Part shown: in pieces, positions 14,701 through 21,573 of the stretch
Layout of the letters: each line of letters begins with the position of its first letter
How positions within the stretch are numbered: position 1 is the first letter of the stretch
Origin: a virus
Reading direction: 5' to 3' (one strand)
DNA length: 24,240 nt
IMG/VR virus record: IMGVR_UViG_3300042691_020078
Location: 1 to 24,240 of that record
Translations under genes and position numbers: made by a program
The notes under the pieces: generated by a model
What the model saw: only the letters and a program-made list of their open reading frames with translations
Told to the model about the DNA's origin: nothing
Databases searched by the model: none

Positions 14701-15168
14701 TTAAGAGATAACTTGTGCTTGGAATCCTGCTTCGATTCGTGAAATAAAGAAGGGGGTAAATGCGCGACGGGATTGTTGATCTGGAGTAGTGCCACCGAAG
14801 TCAGGGCTGAAAGCCGGGCCGTCGATGGATCCAGTGCGGACGTAAACGCCGGAAGCTGGTTTTGGTGTGGCGTTGATTGTCTGAAGAGCGGTGGTGGCGA
14901 CGTTGATTAGCGTCTGGTTGCGGGCAGGGCCGCGGCCTTTTGGGGTGTACGTGCGAATAACGATCACGCCGCGCACCATGTCCAAACTTGTTGTAAGTGT
15001 GTTTTCGGTTGTGAGGCCGAATTGGATATTGATGTCGACAAATTCTTCGGCGCTGTCGGCACCGTCGTTCATCACGTTGTCAAAGTAGACCGGGACTGCT
15101 GGGGACAGGCTGTTATACGCCGTCAAAAGCGGAGTTTCAAATACGGCGCGGATGGCTTGGTAGTTCAT
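14701..15168 (-). CDS. Tail terminator-like protein (155 aa)
   Basis: A 155-aa protein starting MNYQAIRAVFETPLLTAYNS, with VPVYFDNVMNDG and VRGVIVIRTYTPKGRGPARN in the middle, then QTLINVATTALQTINATP and a C-terminal FTPFFISRIEAGFQ. An N-terminal helix that precedes P-V-x-(F/W)-x-N-x, a G-x-h-x-V-x-h-(Y/F)-x-P-xGxG strand and a helix is the fold pattern of lambda gpU/DUF4128-type tail terminators, which stop tube growth and join the tail to the head. It overlaps the preceding gene by ATGA and lies just before the tube gene, as expected. Confidence 0.72.
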   Translation of the reverse strand: MNYQAIRAVFETPLLTAYNSLSPAVPVYFDNVMNDGADSAEEFVDINIQFGLTTENTLTTSLDMVRGVIVIRTYTPKGRGPARNQTLINVATTALQTINATPKPASGVYVRTGSIDGPAFSPDFGGTTPDQQSRRAFTPFFISRIEAGFQAQVIS

Positions 15169-15677
15169 TCGGATTTAGCGAGACGTACTCCGCGTTCCAG
15201 GGCTTTTTGCATTTTGCCGCCTTGTGTAAACAATGGGTACCAGTCCAGTGGCGCTGTGCTTCGTGCATTTCCTCTTCCGCTAATTACTTCACCACGTTTT
15301 CCGTTGTCGGGGCGTTCGCCGCGAGCAACAACATCGCCCTGTGGTCCTTGGCCCGGGTACTTAAAGTCCTCACGGGCAACATCAACAAGGTCCAACGCGA
15401 TAGGCGCATGTGGAGCGACGTTTTCAATAATGAACTTCACTTTGCGTTCCGCCTCTCTTCTGGTGGCAGGTAACTTCGGTATGTCAGAAAGGGAATAAGG
15501 ATATTCACCGCCTCCAGATCCTCCTGATGGGGCATGGGCGACCCAGCTATCTTTAAATTCACCAGTCCAATCAGGACCAGCTTCAGCAAGTCCGTTCATT
15601 ATTTCTTTTGCCGCATTACGCGCTGCACTGTTTACCCAGGCGTAGGCATCGCGTTCCAGGGCACGTAAAAGTGACAT
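15165..15677 (-). CDS. Neck/tail completion protein, HK97 gp10-like (170 aa)
   Basis: A 170-aa protein between the head-closure and tail terminator genes. It starts with a helix (RALERDAYAWVNSAARNAAK) and has DWTGEFKDSWVAHAPSGG, which resembles the region 'x-TGxLxxSW' of HK97 gp10-like proteins, and later RREAERKVKFIIENVAPHAP. The C-terminus carries PLDWYPLFTQGGKMQKALER, close to the family ending in which a final helix packs on the neck. A Gly-rich loop (PSGGSGGGEYPYS) and GQGPQGDVVARGERPDNGKR make it longer than usual. The start overlaps the upstream stop (TAATG). The family call is moderate. Confidence 0.65.
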   Translation of the reverse strand: MSLLRALERDAYAWVNSAARNAAKEIMNGLAEAGPDWTGEFKDSWVAHAPSGGSGGGEYPYSLSDIPKLPATRREAERKVKFIIENVAPHAPIALDLVDVAREDFKYPGQGPQGDVVARGERPDNGKRGEVISGRGNARSTAPLDWYPLFTQGGKMQKALERGVRLAKSE

Positions 15678-16054
15678 TATTGGGGCCTCAACAGGATGGT
15701 GTGGACGACGGGGTTTTCGCCGCGAGATGTTTTGCAGCTGATGACGCGGCCGGTGCGGGTTTTGCTGTTTTCGCTGTACTGGATGCGGTCGCGGATGCTT
15801 GGTGAATACGCTCCAAGCTCGGCGTTGCCAATAATGACCTTTAGGTCGTTTGTTTGATAAAACGACTCGAATTCTTCTGGGCGGGCTTCGAAAATTAGGG
15901 CGCGAACCGTAAGGCTGGTATCCGCTCCAGATACTTCGCCGGTAGTGGTGTTATAGGTGGGGGCGGTGTTGGCCTTGAGGTAGGTCACGTTTTGGCCCCA
16001 GTCAGCTAAAAGCTGGGCGGGGATTGCGGCGAATGTGGAGTCGACGAGGCTCAT
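15677..16054 (-). CDS. Head-tail stopper/head closure-like protein (125 aa)
   Basis: A 125-aa mainly beta protein: an N-terminal helix (FAAIPAQLLADWGQNVTYL), then ANTAPTYNTTTGEVSGADTS and LTVRALIFEARPEEFESFYQ, and a terminal strand VVHTILLRPQ. Small beta-barrel proteins with the Y-x-x-x-T-G-x-V segment and position next to the gp6-like adaptor are typical head stoppers (SPP1 gp16, lambda FII class). It would seal the portal after packaging and give the tail docking surface. The call depends on gene order as much as sequence. It sits 2 bases after the adaptor gene and overlaps the next start. Confidence 0.65.
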   Translation of the reverse strand: MSLVDSTFAAIPAQLLADWGQNVTYLKANTAPTYNTTTGEVSGADTSLTVRALIFEARPEEFESFYQTNDLKVIIGNAELGAYSPSIRDRIQYSENSKTRTGRVISCKTSRGENPVVHTILLRPQ

Positions 16055-16056
16055 AA

Positions 16057-16587
16057 TTAACCTCTAAAGACGCGGAGTTGGTAGCCGCCCGAGCCGCCTG
16101 CGCAGTAGGCGCCAAGGTATGACTGGAGCCAGGGATAGACGTCGAAGACGTTGTTGATTGGGTTTTCGACTTTGTCGTCCTTGTAGCGGACTTTGAGGTC
16201 GCCCAATGTGACTTCCTGGTACAGCTCGTTGGGGTCGCTTTCGGTGTTGGTGATTGCGTCGGTGTCGTTGGCGAGGGCCCGAGCTAGTTCATAGGTTGCG
16301 TACTTAATGTCGTTCGGGATAATGCTGCAGCTCAGCGAGATGTTGTCGACGTCGTAGTTGGTGCGCGGCCATTTCAGTGCTTGGCCGGCGTCGCAGCGGT
16401 CGCCGTAGAAATTCAGCGTGTCGATCCAGCGCGTTGCGGAGATCAGGGCGCGGTTTTTTTGGTCGGTGGTTTTGTCGACCCAGGTCGCAGAGTTTGGGAC
16501 GGTTTCGAAATATGCGTCCGCGTCGGCAAGCGTTACGTAGCTGTTGGCCGACGCGCTACTCAAAGTGGCGTTGATCGTCGCGGGCAC
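16057..16587 (-). CDS. Head-tail adaptor, DnaT-like/HK97 gp6-like family (176 aa)
   Basis: The N-terminus SANSYVTLADADAYFETVPN, then ATWVDKTTDQKNRALISATR and ALKWPRTNYDV is the signature of the phage family labelled 'putative DnaT-like ssDNA-binding protein' in domain databases, which is in practice a head-tail connector. A helical C-terminus follows (IKYATYELARALANDTDAI). It would form the ring under the portal. The start codon is GTG at 16585-16587; an in-frame TAA lies just upstream and no nearer ATG fits the family's N-terminus. GGTGG lies about 12 bases before it. The gene is the first one after the capsid terminator, with the candidate -10 element in between. Confidence 0.75.
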   Translation of the reverse strand: MPATINATLSSASANSYVTLADADAYFETVPNSATWVDKTTDQKNRALISATRWIDTLNFYGDRCDAGQALKWPRTNYDVDNISLSCSIIPNDIKYATYELARALANDTDAITNTESDPNELYQEVTLGDLKVRYKDDKVENPINNVFDVYPWLQSYLGAYCAGGSGGYQLRVFRG

Positions 16588-16611
16588 AGCTACTTAGTCC
16601 ACCTTTGTTTC

Positions 16612-16621
16612 AGTGTAGCGC
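16612..16621 (-). promoter_or_regulatory. -10-like element GCGCTACACT before the neck genes
   Basis: The second copy of the 10-base coding-strand sequence GCGCTACACT, placed 5 bases after the T tract of the capsid terminator and 25 bases before the GTG of the adaptor gene. The TACACT core resembles a -10 box. No -35 box is evident. It would restart transcription of the neck genes after termination. Confidence 0.4.
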
Positions 16622-16625
16622 CAAC

Positions 16626-16649
16626 AAAAAAGCCCCACCGAAGTGGGGC
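16626..16649 (-). terminator. Intrinsic terminator after major capsid gene (UUCG tetraloop)
   Basis: A 7-pair stem (GCCCCAC with GTGGGGC, at 16632-16638 and 16643-16649) closed by a C-UUCG-G tetraloop on the minus strand and followed by TTTTTT. This is an unusually stable loop. It starts about 24 bases after the capsid stop codon and should end or trim the capsid message. Confidence 0.88.
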
Positions 16650-16672
16650 CTGGTGTACACGCACTCTGATTA

Positions 16673-17752
16673 TCAGATGGTGCTGGTGTCGAGGGGGCTG
16701 TTGACGGTGACTTGAACCACGGGGATCAGGTCGATGTCGTAGGTGGCTTGCCAGTTGCCGGAGGTGGCGAGGCCGCCGTTGGTCGGGTTGTCGGAGCCCG
16801 AGTTCCACTTGGTGCCCATCACGTGGTAGGCAGAGTGGTAGTCCACCGAGAGCACGTCCTGCTTGGACAGGATGTTGCGGTCGGCTTCGATGCGCAGGTC
16901 CTGCTGGTTGCCTTCCAGAATCGTGCCCGACTTGGTGAGGTAGCAGTAGAACTCACGCTGGTGGCCGGCCGTGCCAGGGGCAACGGTGTTCACCAGGGGA
17001 TCCATGATCACGCGGCAGCCGGCGAATTCGCCGATTGCACGGGCACCAACGCCCACGCCGCCACCGCCCCACACCACGGCGCCGGAGGCGGCCAGGGCAG
17101 AGGTGGAGAAGGTCAGCAGGCCCACCTGGTACAGGTAGAAGCCCACGGAGGGGTGGACCACCAGGGTGTCCAGTTCGTCGCCGCGCTCACCCAGCAGGTT
17201 GCGGGCGCGGGCCACAGCGGCGCCAGTCAGGAAATTGGCTTCGCCAGCGCCAGAGGCGGCGGCCACGCCGAGGTCCAGGCTGTTAGCCGACAGGGCAGAA
17301 CCAAACAGACCAGCCAGTTGGCTGAACAGACGCTGGCTGTTCAGTTTGTTGATGGCGTCGGCAAGCTGGTTGCGGATGTGAAGCATGGGGTCTTCACCGG
17401 CCGCAAGCATCGCGACGTCGTCCACTGCATATGCGAAACCGCGGTGGCAGATGGTGGCAACTTGGGTGGCGGTGCCGATCTTCTGAGGAGTCAGATAGCC
17501 GGCGGTGCTGGTGCCCCAGGTCGCGGTGCCGTCCATGATCTCCTCAGTGGGAGCCACGGGGTTGAACTCGGGAACCTGGATGCGGGTGCCGCCTTCGCGG
17601 GCATCCAGCAGAGGGTTGCGAACAACAGCGCCGCTCTTCAGGAACAGGCTGCGGTCCTTGATTGCCTCAGACACATAGGTGCTGAGGTTATTGCGCTTGA
17701 CGACGTCCGCGAGAAGGACGCCGCCGGAATAGTTCTGAAATGGTGCGGCCAT
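16673..17752 (-). CDS. Major capsid protein, HK97 fold (359 aa)
   Basis: A 359-aa coat protein following the scaffold gene. Sequence features: MAAPFQNYSGGVLLADVVKR, a beta region with RIQVPEFNPVAPTEEIMDGT, then TATQVATICHRGFAYAVDDV and a long helix (DPMLHIRNQLADAINKLNSQ, RLFSQLAGLFGSALS), like the backbone helix of HK97-type coats. A Gly-rich A-domain-like part (VVWGGGGVGVGARAIGEFAG, CRVIMDPLVNTVA) and a final TYDIDLIPVVQVTVNSPL follow. There is no delta-domain-like N-terminal extension, which fits the separate scaffold. Evidence for abundance: a terminator directly downstream, hairpins upstream, and high GC, C/G-ending codons. No clear ribosome binding site other than a weak AAGAA before ATG. 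Confidence 0.88.
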   Translation of the reverse strand: MAAPFQNYSGGVLLADVVKRNNLSTYVSEAIKDRSLFLKSGAVVRNPLLDAREGGTRIQVPEFNPVAPTEEIMDGTATWGTSTAGYLTPQKIGTATQVATICHRGFAYAVDDVAMLAAGEDPMLHIRNQLADAINKLNSQRLFSQLAGLFGSALSANSLDLGVAAASGAGEANFLTGAAVARARNLLGERGDELDTLVVHPSVGFYLYQVGLLTFSTSALAASGAVVWGGGGVGVGARAIGEFAGCRVIMDPLVNTVAPGTAGHQREFYCYLTKSGTILEGNQQDLRIEADRNILSKQDVLSVDYHSAYHVMGTKWNSGSDNPTNGGLATSGNWQATYDIDLIPVVQVTVNSPLDTSTI

Positions 17753-17783
17753 TTCTTAGTACCAGGGGATGGGGTTTGCGGGT

Positions 17784-17816
17784 CCAAGTCACAGACTTGG
17801 CAAGCACCACGGGTGC
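17784..17816 (-). other. Two tandem hairpins in the leader of the capsid gene
   Basis: The 69-bp gap between scaffold and capsid genes holds two hairpins with 3-base loops: CCAAGTC/GACTTGG (17784-17790 and 17794-17800) and GCACC/GGTGC (17804-17808 and 17812-17816). Neither is followed on the minus strand by a T tract, so they are not normal terminators. They could act as RNA processing or stabilising elements for the capsid message. Confidence 0.55.
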
Positions 17817-17821
17817 AAAAA

Positions 17822-18544
17822 TTAGAGTCCTGCTTCCCTCTTCAGCACAGCTGCGAGGTCAGGGTCCTGACTAGAAATTAGCATCTGTTGTGTGAGGTTG
17901 ATTGAACCTTCTTTCCAGGGGTTTGATACTCCTGAAGAAACAACAGATGTGGGATTCGGTTTCGCTCCCATCCCAGCTGCAGAGCTGGGTTTGAAGTGAT
18001 GTTCGTATCCCGAGCCAGGGGCTTTTAGGTTGGCGATATATGTCGCCAGGTCTTGCTCCACGCCGCCATTAAGGATGACGACATTGCCGGACTCGTTTTT
18101 ACGGAGGCTACTTTGAAGTAGCTGGAGCATTTGCTCGGCGTTGATTGCACCAGCCTGGCTGATGGCAGCCATTGCCTTGGTGCGTACTGCAGCGTTCTCG
18201 TTGCTTTGGCGGAGATCCTCAAGTTGGCGCTTGAGGTCGGCGATTTCTTGGTCTTTTTCTTGGCCGGTTCGGTTGGCCTCTTCCCAGAGGTCTTTCCATT
18301 GGCCTTGGTCTTCCAGCGTTTTCTTGCGCTGGTCGTCCTGGCGTTTGTAGACCTCGTCGAGTTTGGCCTTGATGCCTTGGAAACGTTCCTCGGCTTCGGT
18401 GGCTTGCGCCTTCAAAGCGTTGATTTGCGCTTCGTACTCGTTGCGTAACGAGGCAGAAGTGTCAATCGGGGGAGCGGTGTCGACTCCAGCCACGGGCTGG
18501 TCAGGAGTCACCACGGGTGTCTCCTGGATGACTTGCTCGTCCAT
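17822..18544 (-). CDS. Capsid scaffold protein (240 aa)
   Basis: A soluble, mainly helical protein directly before the capsid gene. Residues 1-30 are acidic and Pro-rich. Residues about 32-115 form a coiled coil (YEAQINALKAQATEAEERFQ, DLWEEANRTGQEKDQEIADL). The C-terminal region has SNPWKEGSINLTQQMLISSQ followed by DPDLAAVLKREAGL, a P-(F/W)-K-x-G-S-x-N-L-T-x-Q motif typical of phage scaffolds (gp20-type), where the tail binds the coat subunit. No protease motif is seen, so it probably leaves the procapsid intact or is digested by a protease not encoded here. Its ATG follows the preceding gene's stop by two bases. Confidence 0.82.
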   Translation of the reverse strand: MDEQVIQETPVVTPDQPVAGVDTAPPIDTSASLRNEYEAQINALKAQATEAEERFQGIKAKLDEVYKRQDDQRKKTLEDQGQWKDLWEEANRTGQEKDQEIADLKRQLEDLRQSNENAAVRTKAMAAISQAGAINAEQMLQLLQSSLRKNESGNVVILNGGVEQDLATYIANLKAPGSGYEHHFKPSSAAGMGAKPNPTSVVSSGVSNPWKEGSINLTQQMLISSQDPDLAAVLKREAGL

Positions 18545-18546
18545 AC

Positions 18547-18723
18547 TCAGAATTCAGTGTCAGTGGGGGTTTCGTCGGTTTTGGTGCGGCGGGTCTTGCG
18601 CACCAAGGGCTCGGGTTCGGGAGCGGGTTTGTCCTTTTCGTACAAGTTCTCGGCCCGCAACTCCACAAGTTGCCACTTGTAGGTGCCGTCGGGCTGCAGA
18701 ACTTTGTCTAGCGATTCGGCCAT
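18547..18723 (-). CDS. Hypothetical protein before scaffold (58 aa)
   Basis: A 58-residue gene, MAESLDKVLQPDGTYKWQLV then ELRAENLYEKDKPAPEPEPL and a basic, Thr-rich end. Spacing supports it: its stop lies two bases before the scaffold ATG, and its start is 45 bases after the preceding gene. The second half is low-complexity (Pro/Glu, then Lys/Arg/Thr) and probably disordered. I recognise no family. It would be the first gene transcribed from the -10-like sequence at 18748. No ribosome binding site is seen. Confidence 0.6.
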   Translation of the reverse strand: MAESLDKVLQPDGTYKWQLVELRAENLYEKDKPAPEPEPLVRKTRRTKTDETPTDTEF

Positions 18724-18747
18724 GACAAAGGGTTTTGTGACTCTTGT

Positions 18748-18753
18748 AGTATA
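18748..18753 (-). promoter_or_regulatory. -10-like TATACT before the scaffold/capsid operon
   Basis: The 44-bp gap before the 58-aa gene contains, on the minus strand, CCTATACTACAAG. TATACT matches the -10 consensus at 5 of 6 positions and lies 24 bases before the ATG. The wider sequence resembles the two GCGCTACACT elements. There is no clear -35 box. It may drive the scaffold and capsid genes. Confidence 0.4.
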
Positions 18754-18767
18754 GGAGTACGGGCTGT

Positions 18768-19013
18768 TTAGGTCGCTATAAAGTCGCCGGCCTCAGTAAG
18801 GAGTGGTTCGGAGGTTTCTGTAAGCAGCAGAACTGCCCGCTCCAGCAGCAATAGATATGCGTCCTCTGTTAAAAGTGAGAAACCGTCTTCTAGTAGCAAG
18901 TGGTAATCAGTTATTTCGGGCAGGATTTCGGTATTGTCGATGAAAATTTGAGTGACTTCGGTACTACCTAAGTACAGGGATTGGACTTCTTCGTTGCCGA
19001 GCCGGAAGGCCAT
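18768..19013 (-). CDS. Small virion-type protein with Leu/Glu repeats (81 aa)
   Basis: An 81-residue protein with two parts. Residues 1-33 show a repeated pattern, MAFRLGNEEVQSLYLGSTEV then TQIFIDNTEI, like the 'LGxTEVxxhYLG' repeats found in phage collar and tail appendage proteins. Residues 38-80 are a Leu/Glu repeat: YHLLLEDGFSLLTEDAYLLL, LERAVLLLTETSEPLLTEAG. The repeat unit is a beta-type 'xLLLEDG' motif. Its start overlaps the collagen-like gene's stop (TAATG), so the two are coupled. Probable structural role in head or collar fibres, inferred from repeat type and position; the C-terminus of the 287-aa tail protein has a similar motif. Confidence 0.62.
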   Translation of the reverse strand: MAFRLGNEEVQSLYLGSTEVTQIFIDNTEILPEITDYHLLLEDGFSLLTEDAYLLLLERAVLLLTETSEPLLTEAGDFIAT

Positions 19014-19732
19014 TAGACGATGACGTACAGCGTCGTAGCGCTTTTGGTTGGTAGGGCGTCGTAGTCGGCTTGGCTGATCTTGATGATGTTCGTGATCGCT
19101 GTTGCTCCAGTGATTCCGGTTGTGTTGGAGGTCAGGACGTTGGCCCAGCCGGTGTCGTAGCTGGTGTCTGTGGTTTTGACGAGGGCTTGGCCCGTTAACC
19201 CGCCGCTGGCGATGCCGATTCCGGGACGGCCGTTCAAGCCGTCTTCGCCGTCCTTACCTTTTTTGCCCGGGGGGCCGACCAGGCTTTCCAGCCATTCACT
19301 TTCGGTGCCGTCGAAGCCGTCGGCGACGGCGATTTCGTAGGCGCTTGCTCCAGTGGGACCGTTTAGGCCGTTGATGCCTGGGCGGCCTTCGGGGCCGGGT
19401 GCGCCCTGCTCGCCACGGTCGCCTTTTTCGCCTCGCTCGCCTCGGGGGCCGATCTCGCCGCGTTCGCCCTTAGGGCCGATTTCGCCGCGGTCACCCTTCT
19501 CCCCGCGCTCACCGCGGGGGCCGACTTCGCCCTGTGGGCCTTGCGGGCCTTGCGCTCCAGCTGGCCCGCGGGGGCCGGGGTCGCCTTGGGGGCCTTGTAG
19601 GCCGTCCGCTCCAGCAGGACCTGGTTCGCCGGGTGCTGGTGGGCCTTGGGACTCGATGGCCTCAAGGCGTTTGGCCAAGCGCAGCAGTGTCGCTACCTGC
19701 GCCAGCGTGAGGTAGTCGGCTGCAGTTGGCAT
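19013..19732 (-). CDS. Collagen-like fibre protein in the head module (239 aa)
   Basis: A 239-aa protein. Residues 1-29 form an N-terminal helix (TLAQVATLLRLAKRLEAIES). Residues 35-130 are 32 uninterrupted Gly-X-Y triplets, rich in GERGEKGDRGEIGP. After a linker that matches a fibre module (AYEIAVADGFDGTESEWLES) there are about eight more triplets (GPPGKKGKDGEDGLNGRPG). The end (GLTGQALVKTTDTSYDTGWA, then SQADYDALPTKSATTLYVIV) is a cap seen in many phage upper-fibre proteins. Predicted to form a homotrimer, probably a head fibre or whisker, since it lies between portal and scaffold. It starts 4 bases before the portal stop in reading order and is coupled to the 81-aa gene. Only the location argues against a tail role. 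Confidence 0.82.
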   Translation of the reverse strand: MPTAADYLTLAQVATLLRLAKRLEAIESQGPPAPGEPGPAGADGLQGPQGDPGPRGPAGAQGPQGPQGEVGPRGERGEKGDRGEIGPKGERGEIGPRGERGEKGDRGEQGAPGPEGRPGINGLNGPTGASAYEIAVADGFDGTESEWLESLVGPPGKKGKDGEDGLNGRPGIGIASGGLTGQALVKTTDTSYDTGWANVLTSNTTGITGATAITNIIKISQADYDALPTKSATTLYVIV

Positions 19733-19736
19733 CGAC

Positions 19737-21296
19737 TTACTGCCCCAGCAGTGCTTGCATCAGTTGTTCCATCCGGTCTGGGGTGAGATCGGATTCGGTC
19801 TCGTCCTGCATTTCGCCGGGGGATTCTTCGCCTTCGGGTTCGTCATCCTGCGATTCCATTTCGCCGGGCTCCTCCTCGGGGAGAGCGCCAAGTTCCATCG
19901 AGGGGAGGATTTCGCCCTGCGTCAAAATGGCGCGGACCTCTTCCAACGTGATGACGCCCTTGTCGAAGAGGGCGGTGATTGCCGTGACGTCCTGGCCGAT
20001 CAGACGGTCAATGTCGAAGTCGCGGCTGATGCTCACCTCAGGCGGTTCCAGGCCGAGATAGGCCGCGGCGTAGTCGAATGCTTTTTGGAGGGTTTGCTCC
20101 AGGTCGAGGCTGACGGCAGCCAGCATTGAGTTGGTGTCGACGCGGTCCAGGCGGCGGGCGTCCGCAGATTCAGCTACGAATTTCTGCTGGCTCAGCGTGC
20201 TAATGCCGAGCGTTGCCATTTGCTGCTGTAGTTCGCGGATTTCGTTGCTCTGTGCTTCAAATGCACTAGCCGCAGGCTCCACGTAGTAGACCTTGTTGCC
20301 TGGGGCGGTGGCCATCGCGTAGTTCACGCTTACCGCCATGTCCTTGGTCTGGTCGTCCCAGCCCTCAAGGACAAGCATCGGCTGGGATGCGATGTGGAGG
20401 CTGTGGATGAGGTCCGCTTGGCGTTGGAAGTGCGCCAGGTTTAGGTAGGCGACGTCCAGGAGTGGGGGGCGGCTGACGAGCGTGTCGACCTTGTTGCTGT
20501 AGGTGGTGACGAGGGGGATTTGGTTGAGGCTGTAGGTGCCCGAGTCGATGAGTTCGTAGTCGGTGCTGTTGTTGAGGGGTTCAGCGAAGCCGTGGCCCAG
20601 TGGCTTTTGTTCGTTGCGTTGGCGGTAGATTTCGTAGCGGCCCGGGTAGATAACGCGGATTTGGTCGTAAACCTTTTCGCCGAATTTGCCGTCGGGGACA
20701 ATCGCTTGCTCGTGGATACGCACCTGGGTCAAGGTGCCGTACGCGGCTTCGCGGTCCAGGCGCCAGCCGTAGACGTCGTAAGGGTCGACTTCGACCCAGT
20801 AGGGGCGGCGGCCTAGGGCGCGTTCTTCCGCGAGGCTGCGGATTTCGGTGGGCGCCGGGAAGTCGATTAGTACATTCGCGTGCCCGTAAGTCAGGCTGCA
20901 AATCACCAGCCGGCGGGCAAACTCGTCTAAGTCAGAGCCGCAGCCGTCAACGTCGCGGGCGAAGACCTCGCGCCAGTACGGGTCGCCCTCAAGCGCAATC
21001 GGTTTGCGCATGATCAGTCCCGCAGCAGCACGCACCAAGCGCTGCGTGTAGGGAGAGAAGACGGCGCGGTTGACGCGGCTTAAATACGCCGTGTAGTCCT
21101 CGCGGGGTTCCAGCGGGAGAAACGCTTCGCTGTTTTCGCGCAGATATTCCGTGCCGCGGCTGACCGCTTTCATGATTTCCCAGCCCTTCATCATGTTCAG
21201 GACCGCTGCCGTGCGGTTGAACGGGCTGTCCGTTCCACCCTGGTAGGTGGTGGAGACGATGTTGGTTGGGTAGCGGCCCGGGACTGCGTAGGTCAT
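19737..21296 (-). CDS. Portal protein (DUF4055-type), 519 aa
   Basis: The dodecameric ring at the head vertex through which DNA is packaged. The N-terminal third has YLRENSEAFLPLEPREDY and AYLSRVNRAVFSPYTQRLVR, AAAGLIMRKPIALEG, which are the conserved blocks of the DUF4055 portal family. Residues about 120-150 contain RRLVICSLTYGHANVLIDF, then WVEVDPYDVYGWR. The later part has the clip and wing helices, and the last 50 residues are acidic (EEEPGEMESQDDEPEGEESP). At 519 residues the length is usual. It lies 4 bases after a 90-aa gene and 4 bases before the collagen-like gene, within a run of closely packed genes after the terminase. Confidence 0.85.
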   Translation of the reverse strand: MTYAVPGRYPTNIVSTTYQGGTDSPFNRTAAVLNMMKGWEIMKAVSRGTEYLRENSEAFLPLEPREDYTAYLSRVNRAVFSPYTQRLVRAAAGLIMRKPIALEGDPYWREVFARDVDGCGSDLDEFARRLVICSLTYGHANVLIDFPAPTEIRSLAEERALGRRPYWVEVDPYDVYGWRLDREAAYGTLTQVRIHEQAIVPDGKFGEKVYDQIRVIYPGRYEIYRQRNEQKPLGHGFAEPLNNSTDYELIDSGTYSLNQIPLVTTYSNKVDTLVSRPPLLDVAYLNLAHFQRQADLIHSLHIASQPMLVLEGWDDQTKDMAVSVNYAMATAPGNKVYYVEPAASAFEAQSNEIRELQQQMATLGISTLSQQKFVAESADARRLDRVDTNSMLAAVSLDLEQTLQKAFDYAAAYLGLEPPEVSISRDFDIDRLIGQDVTAITALFDKGVITLEEVRAILTQGEILPSMELGALPEEEPGEMESQDDEPEGEESPGEMQDETESDLTPDRMEQLMQALLGQ

Positions 21297-21300
21297 TTAG

Positions 21301-21573
21301 TCACCATTTTTCGCGGTTGGCCCAGTAGGCAGCCGACATCTTTCCTTTTTTAATGTTAGCCGCATGGCGTGCTTTAAATGCTTCGCGTCGTTTGCGGTCG
21401 GCTTCGCTTTCACCAGCTTTCTTTGGTGAACCGGATACGCCCTGTTGGCCGAAGCGGATTAGTTTTACTTCGGTGCCTTCTTTTGCGAGGACTGCGTGTG
21501 ATTTAGTGGGATGATTTGGGGTGCGTTTGGGTTTGTTGTAGCCCTCGAAGCGTTCGCCGCGGTACTCAATCAT
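21301..21573 (-). CDS. Conserved small phage protein (90 aa)
   Basis: A 90-aa basic protein: MIEYRGERFEGYNKPKRTPN, HPTKSHAVLAKEGTEVKLIR, FGQQGVSGSPKKAGESEADR, then KRREAFKARHAANIKKGKMS and AAYWANREKW. The sequence KLIRFGQQGVxG, then R-x-x-FKARHAxNIxKGKxSAAYWA resembles a protein I recall as common in cyanophages and pelagiphages, always near the packaging genes and without assigned function. The invariant C-terminal FKARH-K-SA-W block suggests a specific nucleic-acid or protein contact. Overlaps the upstream gene by eight bases. Confidence 0.72.
   Translation of the reverse strand: MIEYRGERFEGYNKPKRTPNHPTKSHAVLAKEGTEVKLIRFGQQGVSGSPKKAGESEADRKRREAFKARHAANIKKGKMSAAYWANREKW

Noticed and set aside
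13850-14704. A 284-codon plus-strand open frame opposite the tail tube gene
   Set aside because: Composition (GG/GA runs, His-rich) reflects the complement of the Thr/Ala/Gly-rich tube gene; it also runs through the gap and terminator side.
16712-17881. A 389-codon open frame on the plus strand opposite the capsid gene
   Set aside because: It is a mirror of the GC-rich capsid gene, with His/Gly/Ala-rich low-complexity sequence and no family resemblance; the capsid frame has strong domain and context support.
19353-19715. Plus-strand Pro/Arg/Ser-rich open frame opposite the collagen-like gene
   Set aside because: It is the exact complement of the Gly-X-Y tract and has no start signal; the minus frame carries recognisable fibre modules at both ends.
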